Source: UBA5078 sp051252515 (GTDB taxonomy: Bacteria > Pseudomonadota > Gammaproteobacteria > Pseudomonadales > Pseudohongiellaceae). From it: a DNA stretch of 64,000 nucleotides. The stretch covers positions 620,001 through 684,000 of the forward strand of contig JBPOFS010000001.1 in the NCBI GenBank assembly GCA_051252515.1. Direction: 5' to 3'. Below the pieces are notes generated by a model. It was not told the origin of the DNA and did not search any database. It worked only from the letters and a program-made list of their open reading frames with translations. Positions 18,592-30,300 of this stretch are shown here, piece by piece. The position numbers and the translations under genes are program-made. Each line of letters starts with the position of its first letter. Positions within the stretch are counted from its first letter, which is position 1.

Positions 18592-18608
18592 CGCACCATT
18601 TCGGTGCA
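18592..18608 (+). promoter_or_regulatory. NtrC binding site in the glnA-ntrB spacer
   Basis: CGCACCATTTCGGTGCA fits the NtrC consensus, GCACC-N5-GGTGC. It lies between the glnA terminator and ntrB. In E. coli a site in the same place lets phosphorylated NtrC repress its own ntrBC promoter, so an autorepression role is inferred here. No clear ntrB promoter was identified next to it. Confidence 0.8.
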
Positions 18609-18743
18609 TTGTTAATTCTATGCACGACCACAAAATGAGCTATTGCTCATTCACAGAGCAATAACGTGGTTGGTTTACTTATTGCATGTCACCCCTTAAT
18701 GACGCGTATTGCGTTTTTAAATTGCACCCTAACAGAGCGTCCC

Positions 18744-19847
18744 GTGAGCATAAGCAACCTACATAAAAGACTTCTCGACAATCTAAGCACTGGCGTCATC
18801 GTGTTCGATGAGAAACTGCACCTGAGCTACATTAATCTTGCGGCGGAGGCTTTGCTTGCCATAAGCGGAAGACAGTTTCAGCAAGCGTGGATAGGCGATG
18901 TGTTTTTAAGTGCTGAGAAAGATATCGAAGAGATCGAGAATGCGCGATCGAGTCAATACAGCTTCACCAAAAGACGCACGGAATTACACCTGACTCAAGG
19001 TCGAACCATAGTGGTTGATTACACCATTACGCCCCTGAACGAACTCGATCAGTCACAAGTGCTAATGGAACTTCAGGGTCTCAACTACGCCGAACGCATA
19101 AATAAAGAAGAAGCCTTAATCTCAACCCACGAGACCACTAGAGAGCTCGTGAGAGGCCTTGCACACGAAATCAAGAACCCTCTTGGGGGAATCCGTGGAG
19201 CCGCCCAACTGCTTGCGCGTGAGCTCCCCAATGAAGATCTAAAAGATTACACCAACGTCATCATTGAAGAGGCCGATCGTCTGCACAAATTGGTAGACCG
19301 ACTCGTTGGCTCTAGAAAACTACCAGAACTGAAAGAGATCAATATCCACGAAGTGTTAGAGAGAGTGCGAAATCTTGTAGAGGCTGAATTAATCGACAAA
19401 GATATTCATATTGAACGCAATTATGACCCAAGCATTCCTAGCGTGATGGCCGATTCCGAGCAACTCATTCAAGCCGTACTCAATATTGTGCGCAATGCGA
19501 TGCAAGCTCTCGAAAGCCCTAATGTGCATTACAAGACGGGGACCATCTGCCTCACTACACGCGTGTTGCGCAACGTCACTATCGGCTCTGTGTTTCATCG
19601 CCTCGCTGCGCGCATCGAAATTGTCGATAACGGTCCGGGAATTCCAGAAGAATTAATAGGCAGCATTTTCTACCCCATGATTAGTGGGCGGGCCGAAGGC
19701 ACAGGCTTAGGACTTTCAATTGCACACTCAATCATTACTCAACACAAAGGGATGATTGAATGCAGCAGTAAACCGGGGAAAACACGTTTCGCAATATTTA
19801 TCCCCGTTACCAATACTCCAAAAATAAGCGAACTGTCAAAAATGTGA
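18744..19847 (+). CDS. glnL: Nitrogen regulation sensor kinase NtrB
   Basis: This soluble histidine kinase has an N-terminal PAS domain and the H-box RGLAHEIKNPLGGIRG, with the phosphorylated His. An N-box (NIVRNAMQALE), DNGPGIPEE and the GTGLGLSIAHSI ATP-lid motif follow. It phosphorylates or dephosphorylates NtrC under control of PII. I choose the GTG at 18744, which gives 367 residues beginning VSISNLHKRLLDNL and agrees with NtrB N-termini; a GTG at 18666 would add 26 unlike residues. The ribosome site is weak. ntrC follows 54 bases later. Confidence 0.94.
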   Translation: MSISNLHKRLLDNLSTGVIVFDEKLHLSYINLAAEALLAISGRQFQQAWIGDVFLSAEKDIEEIENARSSQYSFTKRRTELHLTQGRTIVVDYTITPLNELDQSQVLMELQGLNYAERINKEEALISTHETTRELVRGLAHEIKNPLGGIRGAAQLLARELPNEDLKDYTNVIIEEADRLHKLVDRLVGSRKLPELKEINIHEVLERVRNLVEAELIDKDIHIERNYDPSIPSVMADSEQLIQAVLNIVRNAMQALESPNVHYKTGTICLTTRVLRNVTIGSVFHRLAARIEIVDNGPGIPEELIGSIFYPMISGRAEGTGLGLSIAHSIITQHKGMIECSSKPGKTRFAIFIPVTNTPKISELSKM

Positions 19848-19901
19848 GACTAGGGCTTCATTATTTATGCCCACCTATTTCTACGAACAGGATGAAGGTT
19901 T

Positions 19902-21317
19902 ATGAGCAAGCACAATTCAGTCTGGGTACTCGATGACGACAAGTCAATTCGTTGGGTGCTAGAGAAATCGTTAACCCGTACCGGCTTAAGCACTCAATGC
20001 TTTGAGAGCGGTGAAGACTTGTTGCATCGATTAGAAAAGGAGCGTCCTGACGCTATCATAAGCGACATACGTATGCCTGGCATTAACGGCCTAGACCTGC
20101 TCTCTACCGTTCACGATCAGTACCCGTTATTGCCCGTCATCATCATGACGGCCCATTCCGATTTGGAAAGTGCGGTGTCCTCATACAGCCGAGGCGCATT
20201 CGAGTACCTGCCCAAGCCTTTCGATATTGATGAAGCGGTAGCAATGACTGTACGGGCCTTGCAGCACGCCAAGGAAAAGAGTACTGATTTACCTGCACCC
20301 GTCTTCGAAACTCCCAAGGACATCATTGGCGAAGCGCCAGCAATGCAGGAAGTCTTTCGGGCCATTGGCAGACTGTCTCAGTCCAACATCACCGTATTGA
20401 TCAATGGTGAATCCGGTACCGGTAAAGAGCTCGTTGCCCACGCACTGCATCGCCACAGCCCACGCATGAGCAAACAGTTTATTGCTCTAAACGTTGCGGC
20501 CATTCCAAAAGATCTTATCGAATCAGAATTATTTGGACACGAGAAAGGAGCCTTCACAGGCGCTACCGCTCAGCGCACAGGGCGTTTCGAGCAGGCTAAT
20601 GGTGGCACGCTTTTTCTCGACGAAATTGGTGATATGCCTGCCGATACGCAAACGCGCCTATTGCGAGTATTGAGTGATGGTGAGTTCTACCGAGTCGGCG
20701 GGCACACTCCCATCAAAGTCGATGTTCGTATCATTGCGGCAACTCACCAAAACTTAGAGGCACTCGTTGGCAAACACCTCTTCCGAGAAGATCTATTTCA
20801 CCGCCTTAATGTCATTCGTATTCACATTCCACGACTGCGTGACAGACGTGAAGATATTCCTCGCCTAGCACAGCACTTCCTTGCCAAGGCCTCGGAAGAG
20901 TTAGAGACCGAGCCAAAGATCTTCCGTCCAGAAACCGAGAAGTACCTTACTGGCCTGAACTGGCCTGGTAATGTGCGGCAGCTGGAGAACTTCTGTCGCT
21001 GGATCACGGTCATGGCATCAAGTCGTGAAGTGCATATCGACGACTTGCCTCCAGAGTTAATGGAAGTACAGGCACAGGTCTCGAACTCCGGCAGTTGGTC
21101 GCAGTTGCTTTATAACTGGGCCGATCAAGAGTTAAACCTTGGACACAAGGAAATCCTCAATCAAGCGACGCCTGTGTTTGAACGTACGATGATTGAGGTT
21201 GCACTCAAACATACAGCAGGAAGACGACGTGATGCCGCGATACTTCTTGGGTGGGGGCGCAATACTCTGACCAGAAAGATCAAAGAGCTCGAAATAGAAA
21301 GTGATGACGATATCTAG
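19902..21317 (+). CDS. glnG: Nitrogen response regulator NtrC (sigma-54 activator)
   Basis: This 471-residue protein has a receiver domain (DDD near residue 11, IISDIRMPG with the phospho-Asp, KPF) and an AAA+ domain. The latter shows NGESGTGKEL (Walker A), ESELFGHEKGAFTGA (the sigma-54 contact loop) and GGTLFLDEIGDMP (Walker B). A Fis-type helix-turn-helix lies at the end (RRDAAILLGWGRNTLTRKIKEL). It should bind the three NtrC sites seen around glnA. The order glnA-ntrB-ntrC is standard. Confidence 0.97.
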   Translation: MSKHNSVWVLDDDKSIRWVLEKSLTRTGLSTQCFESGEDLLHRLEKERPDAIISDIRMPGINGLDLLSTVHDQYPLLPVIIMTAHSDLESAVSSYSRGAFEYLPKPFDIDEAVAMTVRALQHAKEKSTDLPAPVFETPKDIIGEAPAMQEVFRAIGRLSQSNITVLINGESGTGKELVAHALHRHSPRMSKQFIALNVAAIPKDLIESELFGHEKGAFTGATAQRTGRFEQANGGTLFLDEIGDMPADTQTRLLRVLSDGEFYRVGGHTPIKVDVRIIAATHQNLEALVGKHLFREDLFHRLNVIRIHIPRLRDRREDIPRLAQHFLAKASEELETEPKIFRPETEKYLTGLNWPGNVRQLENFCRWITVMASSREVHIDDLPPELMEVQAQVSNSGSWSQLLYNWADQELNLGHKEILNQATPVFERTMIEVALKHTAGRRRDAAILLGWGRNTLTRKIKELEIESDDDI

Positions 21318-21321
21318 CAAC

Positions 21322-21361
21322 TCAATGGCGACCTTACTTTTTCTAGCAAGGTCGCCATTGA
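21322..21361. terminator. Long inverted repeat between convergent ntrC and mshQ
   Basis: Perfect 14-base arms (TCAATGGCGACCTT and its complement, 21322-21335 and 21348-21361) with a 12-base loop lie between the two stop codons. The stem could end transcription from both sides, although neither side has a good T-run. The position makes terminator function likely. Confidence 0.6.
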
Positions 21362-21364
21362 AGA

Positions 21365-24300
21365 TTACGGCGTTGGGCTGTTATAAATTTCCTGCCAATT
21401 GATGATGCGATCATGCATCCGGTATTGACCAAACTCTATCCGCCCTGTTGGGTCTTCATTGTAATCACCATCCGCATCATCCCACTCAAAGCTCAGGTAA
21501 CTCAGCCCTGCCGCGTTAAGGTCTAAAGTAATGTCGACCCCACCGCTAGCATTTTCACCCGGAGCAGACGTTTCTAACGGACTATCACTCGGATTCGCTA
21601 CATCCTCAAAGCCTTGTGTTTGACCTTCGAAGAACGTCACCGTATCCGGGGAGGTGAGATCGGTGTCTCCAGGTTCCAGATCGTCTGTATAGGTTCCGGA
21701 CACGAAGCTCAAGTCATCCACATCAATCATGCTGCAATTGTCTAAAGTGTTACGGACAAATTCAGAGCCGTTAAAATACTCCACTAGGAATGTTAGAGCT
21801 AAATCCTCTGTTTCAGGACCAAAGGCGTTATTAACGATGAGGCGACCATAGCGGAACTCGTGCTCATCAATCAGATAATAAACCGCAGTGCCGGGCTCGG
21901 TAGGCATTACATCGAGATCCACATTTAGAAGCCCTAGCGAGGTCGCAACATCTATCCGCGCTGGGTCGATTGTGACGCCATCGTTATCCGTGGGCTTAAA
22001 TGCTATCTGCATATTAGGGAACGGCCCATCGGGAATCCCAGTGACCGCGCGCTGGAACTCCATATTGCCAGTAAGGCTTAGTATGCCGTTATTCCATGTG
22101 GCGGCAAAGCTGCTGCTCGGCAAGGACACATTGTCAAGGCGAGCGGTGTAATCCACATCATCGCTGCCGGCAATATCATCAATGGCTACTAACGCCAGCT
22201 CACTAAAGATATCTAATTTAGCGTAAGGTCCACGATAATTGACCGTCGTGTAGTTACCGCTATCGGTTAAGCCCTTCGCCACTAGCTCAAGCTCGACTTG
22301 GAATGGTTCATCCATATAGGTGAAGCTCGACGCTGGTGTACAGGACATATCTGCACGGCCTGTCAGATCGCTCTTTGCGATGCTAAACAGATTAGGAATG
22401 AAGCGCCCAACGTTAAGAACACGCCCTTCTACATTGGCCGTACCTAGATAGGGAATTACCACGTCGCTTGCATTCACAATGTCGGCACGCATATCAATGA
22501 TGCCCACTTCGTTGTACACAATACTGTGGGTGTTAACCCCTAAACTAAAGTTATCGAAATCATTATTTGTCAGTATCCCATCGATGCCGCCAAGCACTTT
22601 GGTTTCAATAACACTGAGCTTGACGCTGTAGTCACCTGCGGCAGAATCCTCATCAAAGTTAGGTGTAGCGTGATTGTCAGATAAGTCCGCACCAGTATCG
22701 GGCACTCCATCGTTATTGGTGTCGTCTCCAGACTCCCAAGCAACTGAAGTCACGGTCGCATCGAATGACTGTCCTGCAACTTTCCAGATAGTACCGTTGT
22801 GATCAGCCGCATAGGACGCATCAGCCGTGTCGTTGTTTTCACGGCCATCGCTAAAGTCGATATCAAAACCAAATGGTCGCACGATGAATTGATTACTGCT
22901 GGTGGTGATGGTGTCACCTGATTTAGTTGCGAGCAACGGATCAGTATTATCGCCTAGCGGTATATCAAAACTTGTATGAAGGCGCATTTTTCCGACATCG
23001 GAATAATTAATGATGATTGGAGCCGCTGGTACACCACCGCCTATATCCGTTAGCGTCACAGCAACTTCTGTGTAGTTAACGGCATCTCCTGAGTCAATCA
23101 ATGCCACGTCGGTGCCATTAACGCCAAAAGTTTCAGTGGCCGTAACGCAGGTTCCAGAATCCTCACATACCGCCGAGAACCCGAGATCCAATGTTTCACC
23201 CACTGAGAACAAAGGTTCACAAACTCCTGGATTAGTACCTGAAGAGTTCACAACTTGTACAAATAGTAATGATGCATTCGGATTCACATTCGAAGGCTTT
23301 CCTGCAATTTGCAAAGGAATCGGGGTGACAGCATCGCCCGTACCAGAATTGAACACGCGCAAGCCGACTTTCGATACCGAATAATTAGGATCTTCGAATT
23401 CTACATTCGCATTATCCGTGACATTAATATTCACAACTTCTGGATCACTCACAGGCCCTGTGTAGTCAAAATGCAGCTGCACGCTTTCCTCGTTGTTCGG
23501 GAACGTATACGTGGCGGCCCCATCATTAACAGTGCCATTGGCGAGCGACCCTGTGCCAGTAAGAATACGTGACCAGTTACCACGACCAGTGCTGCTGGTT
23601 AGGTAGATCGATACGGCACCGGGTATTACCGCTGAGTGAGCGGCGTCGTGGGCTGTGATGGTAATGTCGGCTCCGACACACGCCACGCCACTAGCCGTAC
23701 CGGATGTTACGCCCTTAATATTGATCTCGTAATGGTTCACACCTAAGGGGCTCACGTTACAGTCGCTTGTTTCGGCCGTAAGTTTCACGTTATCGATAGA
23801 GAAAGTTCCGCCACTGGTATAACCAGTCTTAATACGGAATCTAATTTCCACATTCGGCCCAGTCGGCATTCCAAAACTTAAGTTTCCAGACAAGCCATTG
23901 CCATTTGCGACGTTCGCTAAGGTAGTGCCACGCTTGAAACTTCTGAGTTCAACCCACGAACCCACTCCATCTCGCGCTTCCACAACAAATTCATCAGACA
24001 AGCCTAAATTGGTAAAGTTGTAGCTAAAGCTCAGGAGCAAATTGGAATCTAGCGTCGCGCCACTCAAATCGATGGATCGAGTCAGACTCGCGTTAGAGGT
24101 GCCATTGGCACGGCGCAGAACGGCCTTGCCTCCTGACACACGCACATTACCTGCACTAGCCCCCGTACCACCGGCCGCATCGTCACCTTCAACCCAGTTG
24201 GCTCCCCACGCATTTGTACCATCTTGATTCGCATAGGAAACAGTGCTGAAGTTATCCAGATAGTTTAGCGTCACACCTTCCGTATAAGTAAATATAGGCG

Positions 24301-27300
24301 CCTCGGATCCGACACCTGGCGGATGTCCTTCTCGCGCGATGCCATTGCTGACATCGACATTCACTGGACCACCCGTTGATTGGTTCAAGCTCAAAATTAC
24401 GGTTCCGGCATCACTAGCGACGTATGTGTAAATCGCAGCACCATCATCAGAGGTCCCGTTATTCAACGTGCCGTTGCCAGAGATCAATACCCAGTTGCCT
24501 TCACCCGTATCTGCAGTCAAGCGGATTGAGCCGGCGTAATCAGTGTCGCGAGTATGAGTGAGGCCTTCGTGTTTGCTGACCCGCAAATAGAGACCCGTGG
24601 CCGAACACACACTCGGATTGCCACCCGCCTCTGAAATACGGAAGTGACCGATATAACCGTCTTCTACTAAGTGTAGGGCATCTATTAGCAGATCGCTTTC
24701 AGCACCCGTGCTGTCGAAAACACCTTGCTCAACATTGCCTAAGAAAAGATTCTCTGTGCTATCAGAATCGATATCGATCTCGGTGACATCATCTTGAGAC
24801 GCGTAAGTGCCACCGGTCGGGTCATTACTCCCACCGGTGCTTGTATTCACCGAATCATCGGCCGTATCTTCGAAGGTGAAGATATGAGAGTCGAGCGTTG
24901 CATTAGGATTGCTTGGATCGACACGCTTGTAATAGCCCGTAGCAATAGCAAGATCATCGCTACCACCGCTGGCCAGGTAAGCTGACACATCTAGTATTTC
25001 GGATGCGGTTCCGACCGTTCCACCAGCACCTGGCGTATATCGATAAATACTATTATTGTTAATCGTTAAGCCATTACTGCCAATAGTGGACCCTGCATTA
25101 GCGGCGGTCACGGCAATATCAATCGTGCCGTCCTCGTTAACATAGACGGCCGTAATATTATTGGCATCTGGAGTAGGCCCACCAAAAATAGCACTGCCAT
25201 CAAACAGTAGCGATGTGGTGCCCAAAATAGGGTCATAAACAACTAAGTCACCCGGCTCGAAATTCAGAAGATTCCCGCCCGTTCCAATACTGCTCGAGGT
25301 CTTAGCAGAAATAACGATATGTCCGTTCTTTAATAAGTGCACTGCATCTGCATCGTTGATATTGAAACCAAGCGCACTATTATCCAAGAACATCTCCGCA
25401 GTATCGGTTGCAGGGTCATAGATAAAGTAGTCATCATCCTCTATTGCGCTCAAGCCTCCGATACTTGTTTGCTCACCATCCGAGCTCACTGACATTAGGA
25501 AACGCTCTTGCGAGGCCACCGGTGGCCCAACGATCTGAGTCACATCGGTATCTGAGTCATTACTGTCATCGATATCGAAATTAAAGGCGCCAGGAGTAAC
25601 AGAGGCGACGTTAGTGACGAAGTCACCATCAGGCCCTGTGACATCTACTGTCAATAAAATATCAGTAGTGGCGCCACTGGCAAGAGCTCCCGCATACGTA
25701 CACGACAAGTCTCCAGGGAAGGCTGCACAAACCCATCCTGTCCCGGCGGCAGCTGTGAAAGTAACACCCGTAGGCTCGACGTCGTTCACTGTAATAGTGG
25801 CGGTAGTCGCATCAGGCCCATTATTAGTAACGCGCAGGGTATACACCCCAGTTTCGCCACTCTCTAAGATATCTTCTACAAATTTATTGATAGCCAAATC
25901 GATCTCAACGCCTTTCACTACGGTCGTGACGCTATCAATATTATTATTATTAGCCTGTTTATCGTCAAGATTATTGATATCGAGGTTGCCGCCTTCTAGA
26001 TCATTGACGTTGTCAAATTGTGGGGATCTCGCGCAATCATCGGCATCTGGAATGACGCCATTGGCAGTAGCAGGGCAACTTCCTCCCGAGTGCAAAACTC
26101 GAACAGAATTCTTGGCGTTATTATTTCGTAGAGGGAATGTGCCACTATCGCCAATTTCGACCGTTAGCGTGATTGGAGGCAATGACTCACCACTTGCCAA
26201 CTCACCAGCGGTAGCACCGCCTGTCCAAGTAGACGCAATGTCATACACACAGGAATAAGCGCCAGGATCGAGGGTGACACTACAGCTCCAACCTGTTCCG
26301 CCAACATCGCCTGCACTGTCAAATGTCATTCCTGTCGGCAGAATTCCAGCAACAAGAATCTCACCGTTAGCAAAACCTCCGGCAAGCCCACCATCACCAT
26401 TGTTCTTTACATCAATCTGATAGGAGCCCGTGGAGTTTACTTTAAAAGTGCTAGTTTCCGTCACAACAACTTCTATATCGGCCACAGGATAATTAGTGAT
26501 ACTGATTACCTCTGACATTAGCAATACCAGATCTTGCTCAGCGCTATAACGTGTTGTGATTTTTTCAGCTTCAGCATCCAGTGCAGCGAAAGGGAAAAGC
26601 AAAGTTCCTGAGCTACCGCCCTGGATGTAATGAGTATCGACATCGATGCCCCACGTATTACCAAAACGAGGCCCACCAGAGCTCACTTGCGGCCCAGCGC
26701 TGTCAATCTCATAGCCGTCTCCATTGACGCCGCCTGTCGGGTTGAACTCAAAATATCCTGTCGTACCACTTAGGGCATAAACAGGACGGGTCACCGTAGA
26801 GTTAAACTCTTGACCTAACGGGTTCAGCGACGAAGTAATACTGGTAAAGGTCGTCAAGTTTGGGGCCGTCTGAATGCCCAACCCTTCTCTGCTATCCGTG
26901 GAGTTTAGGGTTTCGTCGCCTTCCATCGTAATGTGAGTCACTTGACCATTAGGAAGGTTTTGTGCGGGATCATTTGTCGCCATGCGGAAATTACGCGGCA
27001 CCAAAGTAAATGAGGAGTCTTGAAAGGGTTGGAAGCCCTGAAACAGATTAACTACTCGCAACCGCTCATCGGGATGCTCATAGATGACGACTAAACCCCA
27101 GCCGCCTGCGCAGGCCTGAGAAGCACTCCATGGAGCGCCATTCTGCACGGTTAAATTTTTGAGCGTATAGCTGCCATTACCAGAAACAATGGCCGTCACA
27201 TCTTTATAACCCGTGAAATAATCAACGTTATTCGAACCAGTATTGTCTACTAAGTACGTTTCATCCGCCGTAATTGAACTCTCACTACCGGTAATCCCGA

Positions 27301-30300
27301 AATCGACTTCTACATCTGTTTGTCCGAGATCATCGCTGCCTGAACCACCCCAATAAAGATGTGCGGCTGTTATCGTAGCCCCTACTGGCAACGTTAATGT
27401 GGCGGCGGCACCTGTGGCAAAATTCACGAAATTACACGCCAAAGGGGTCGGGTTAGACTCATTGTAGGTTGAGCGCAGTGTCGCGCCAATGGCACGATAA
27501 CTTAGATTACCTGAATAGGTTTCTTCTAATAAAACAGGAACATAGTCTGCCGCCAAAGGCGTTCCGGCAATCAATGGTTTGAATGATGCCACTATCTGAG
27601 TACCCAAAAAGCCATTGGCAAATTGTAGCTCGTCTAGAATGCTCGTAATTCCAGCAGCAGGTAATCGCCCTGCAGCACCAATAAAACGCGATTCAGAATT
27701 ATCAGGGTCAGACTCACCGGGAGGACGAGGGTTTGCTATGGGGGTAGCTCCCTGACCAAAAATTCGACTTAAGTAACTTGGCGACGCTTCGTCAGCAGGC
27801 CAAAAATCACCAGCCTCATAGCTTGTCGCCGTGACTACAATAGAGTTGTTATCTTGTGTCGTTATATCTGTCGTCAGCGGATCAAAACCTTCAGAAGTAT
27901 TCAACGGCCCCGTTTCTGCGGGACTTGCAGCCACAGGAAATGCCTGCTCAACATCCTCCACTGTCAAAAGGCACATGGCGCTTTCTTCTGGGCCATTAGG
28001 AATCGTACCGGTATAAGTACCCGCTGTAATGGGAAGATTGACGTCTAATATTCCCCACATCTCAGTAATACTTTGATCTCCTCCGCTAGACGAACTCGCC
28101 TGACTAATCAAAGTCATGGCAGTGCTATTGAAAGTAGGCACCCCCCCCGCTGACTGAGGAAATCTTCGAGAGACTAACAGCAGGACCATGCGACCACGCT
28201 CACTGATAATGACAGATCTCGCAGGAACTCCGATCGTAGCGGTGTTATCGCCTACATTACAAATAGTCCCAGTGACTGCAGGCAAACAAGAGCTAACCGT
28301 GAGATCGGGATCATAAACCGCATCAACAATGATGGCATTATCGGAGGCATCAAAATTCACCAACTCTGCATGGGGATTGCTGAAATCAAGTATTACTACA
28401 CCATCATCTGTATCGTCGAATGCATAGCTGGCGATCCCGTTATCGTCTCCTGCGCTGTCTGTTAAGACACCAGCGCCAGTGTTGAGCAACCAATTACCGT
28501 GCAATGTACTAGTCCCTAAGGTCATCGTACCGGTGTAATCTTCGGCAGGGCCTCCTCCGCTATCTATAATAGAAAACGTCACTGTCTCTATCTCACAGGC
28601 TGTACTATTTTCACTATGACTAATTTGAATTGTACAAAGCCCTACGGCAATACTTTTGTCGTAGGTATTAGCGCTATTTTGAGGATCAGTCGTTGCGCCA
28701 TCAGTAATATTAATATTAACAACGCCATCAGCACCCGAATGTGTAAAGCGTAAGGTGATTGTTCCTACGTCGCCTGTCACGAACTGATAAGTCGCGCCAC
28801 CGTCACCACTAATCGGATCAGTGAGTGTACCCTCTGCATCCGCAGCCGTGCTCGTTTTCGCCCACGTTCCTCGACCAGTACTCGTCGAGATATTAATTGT
28901 GCCTGTGTATCCCGATACATTGACAGCGCTGCCAGAACTATCAACTAACGTGATCGTAACTGTTTCAGGGGTACAAACATCCATTTCTTCACTGTGCGTC
29001 ACTCTGAAAGTACATTTACTAACGACAAAGTTAGCATCGTAAATGCCACCAGGGGCGCTTACACCTGTAGCGGTCACATTGAAATTTACAGTCTCAGCCG
29101 TGTTGTCTTGGAAATTTAGAGTAATCTCTCCACCATCACCCGCAAGAAAGCTATAGGTCGCCGCGCCATCATTAGCAGCTCCGTTATTCAAGGTGCCAAG
29201 TGCATTACTTGGGGTGCTCGTCTTAAGCCAATTACCACCGGTTAGTCCAGCCGTACTCAGATTCACGTTGCCTGCATAGTCGCTTACCAACGCGTTGTTG
29301 GCATACACACCAATTGTAATGGCATCAGCGGTACACACATTACCCGCCGTGTCATGACTAATACGGAATGAGCAAGCCGACACAACTAAGCCACCAGCAT
29401 AATTTTCTGTTCCCGTACTGCCGGAAGTCGCATTAAAAGTATAAGTTCCAATCGAAGGGGCACTGAAGTTCAAGACAACAGAGTCAGTGTCCGCTGCCGT
29501 AAATTCGTACTCAGCGACTCCGTTATTCGCTGCAAGATTATCAAAGTTCGCGGGAATGCCGGTGTTCAAGGTGTAGTTACCAAGGCCAAGGCTATTGCTA
29601 ATCGTTACAACACCTACAAAGTTGGGCACTGGGTTTGAATTTGAGTCCACCACACTAATAGTTACTGGAGTCGAACTTGCACACACGCCTATTGTCGCTA
29701 TGTGCGAAATTTCTAAATGATAGTTAATAATTGCGACAGTGTTCGATTCGACATAGTCCGCGGTGCCCGCGGGAGTAAAACGAATCCGACGATCGCCAAC
29801 AGCTCCCGTAATTTGCAGATCAGTGAAAGTCGCTCGACCATCGGCCGCCGTAACACGAGTCAACGTTCCACCTAAGGTCCCTGCACCTGATCCTATAGAG
29901 GCCGTGATACTCGCTCCTACTACCGGGTTTCCAGCGCTGTCGAGTAAGCGAACAACAGCCGGCTGTGTAAAGGCCGCACCACTGACTGCCGAGCTAGATG
30001 GCTGAGTCGTTATGCTCACGGTAGGGGCTATATAACGCACTATCACAACGCCAGAGCCACCGTTCGCGCCAGCCCGACTATTATTACCACCGCCACCGCC
30101 ACCGCCAGTGTTGGCTGTTCCGACAGTTGGCGCAGTGTTATCTCTTCCCCCTGCACCGCCACCACCTGTACCACCTGCTCCCACTGCTCCGGAGTCCTGC
30201 GAAGCACCGCCGCCACCACCGCCTGCGTAGAATAGGGAAGTGCCAGTAATGCTATAGGCTAAACCTACACCCCCATTTCCGCCGGCTTCAACGCCTGCTC

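Noticed and set aside
25614..26258. 214-residue open frame on the plus strand inside mshQ
   Set aside because: It is antisense to a clear DUF11-like region of mshQ, has no ribosome site or known motif, and arises from Thr/Gly-rich coding bias.
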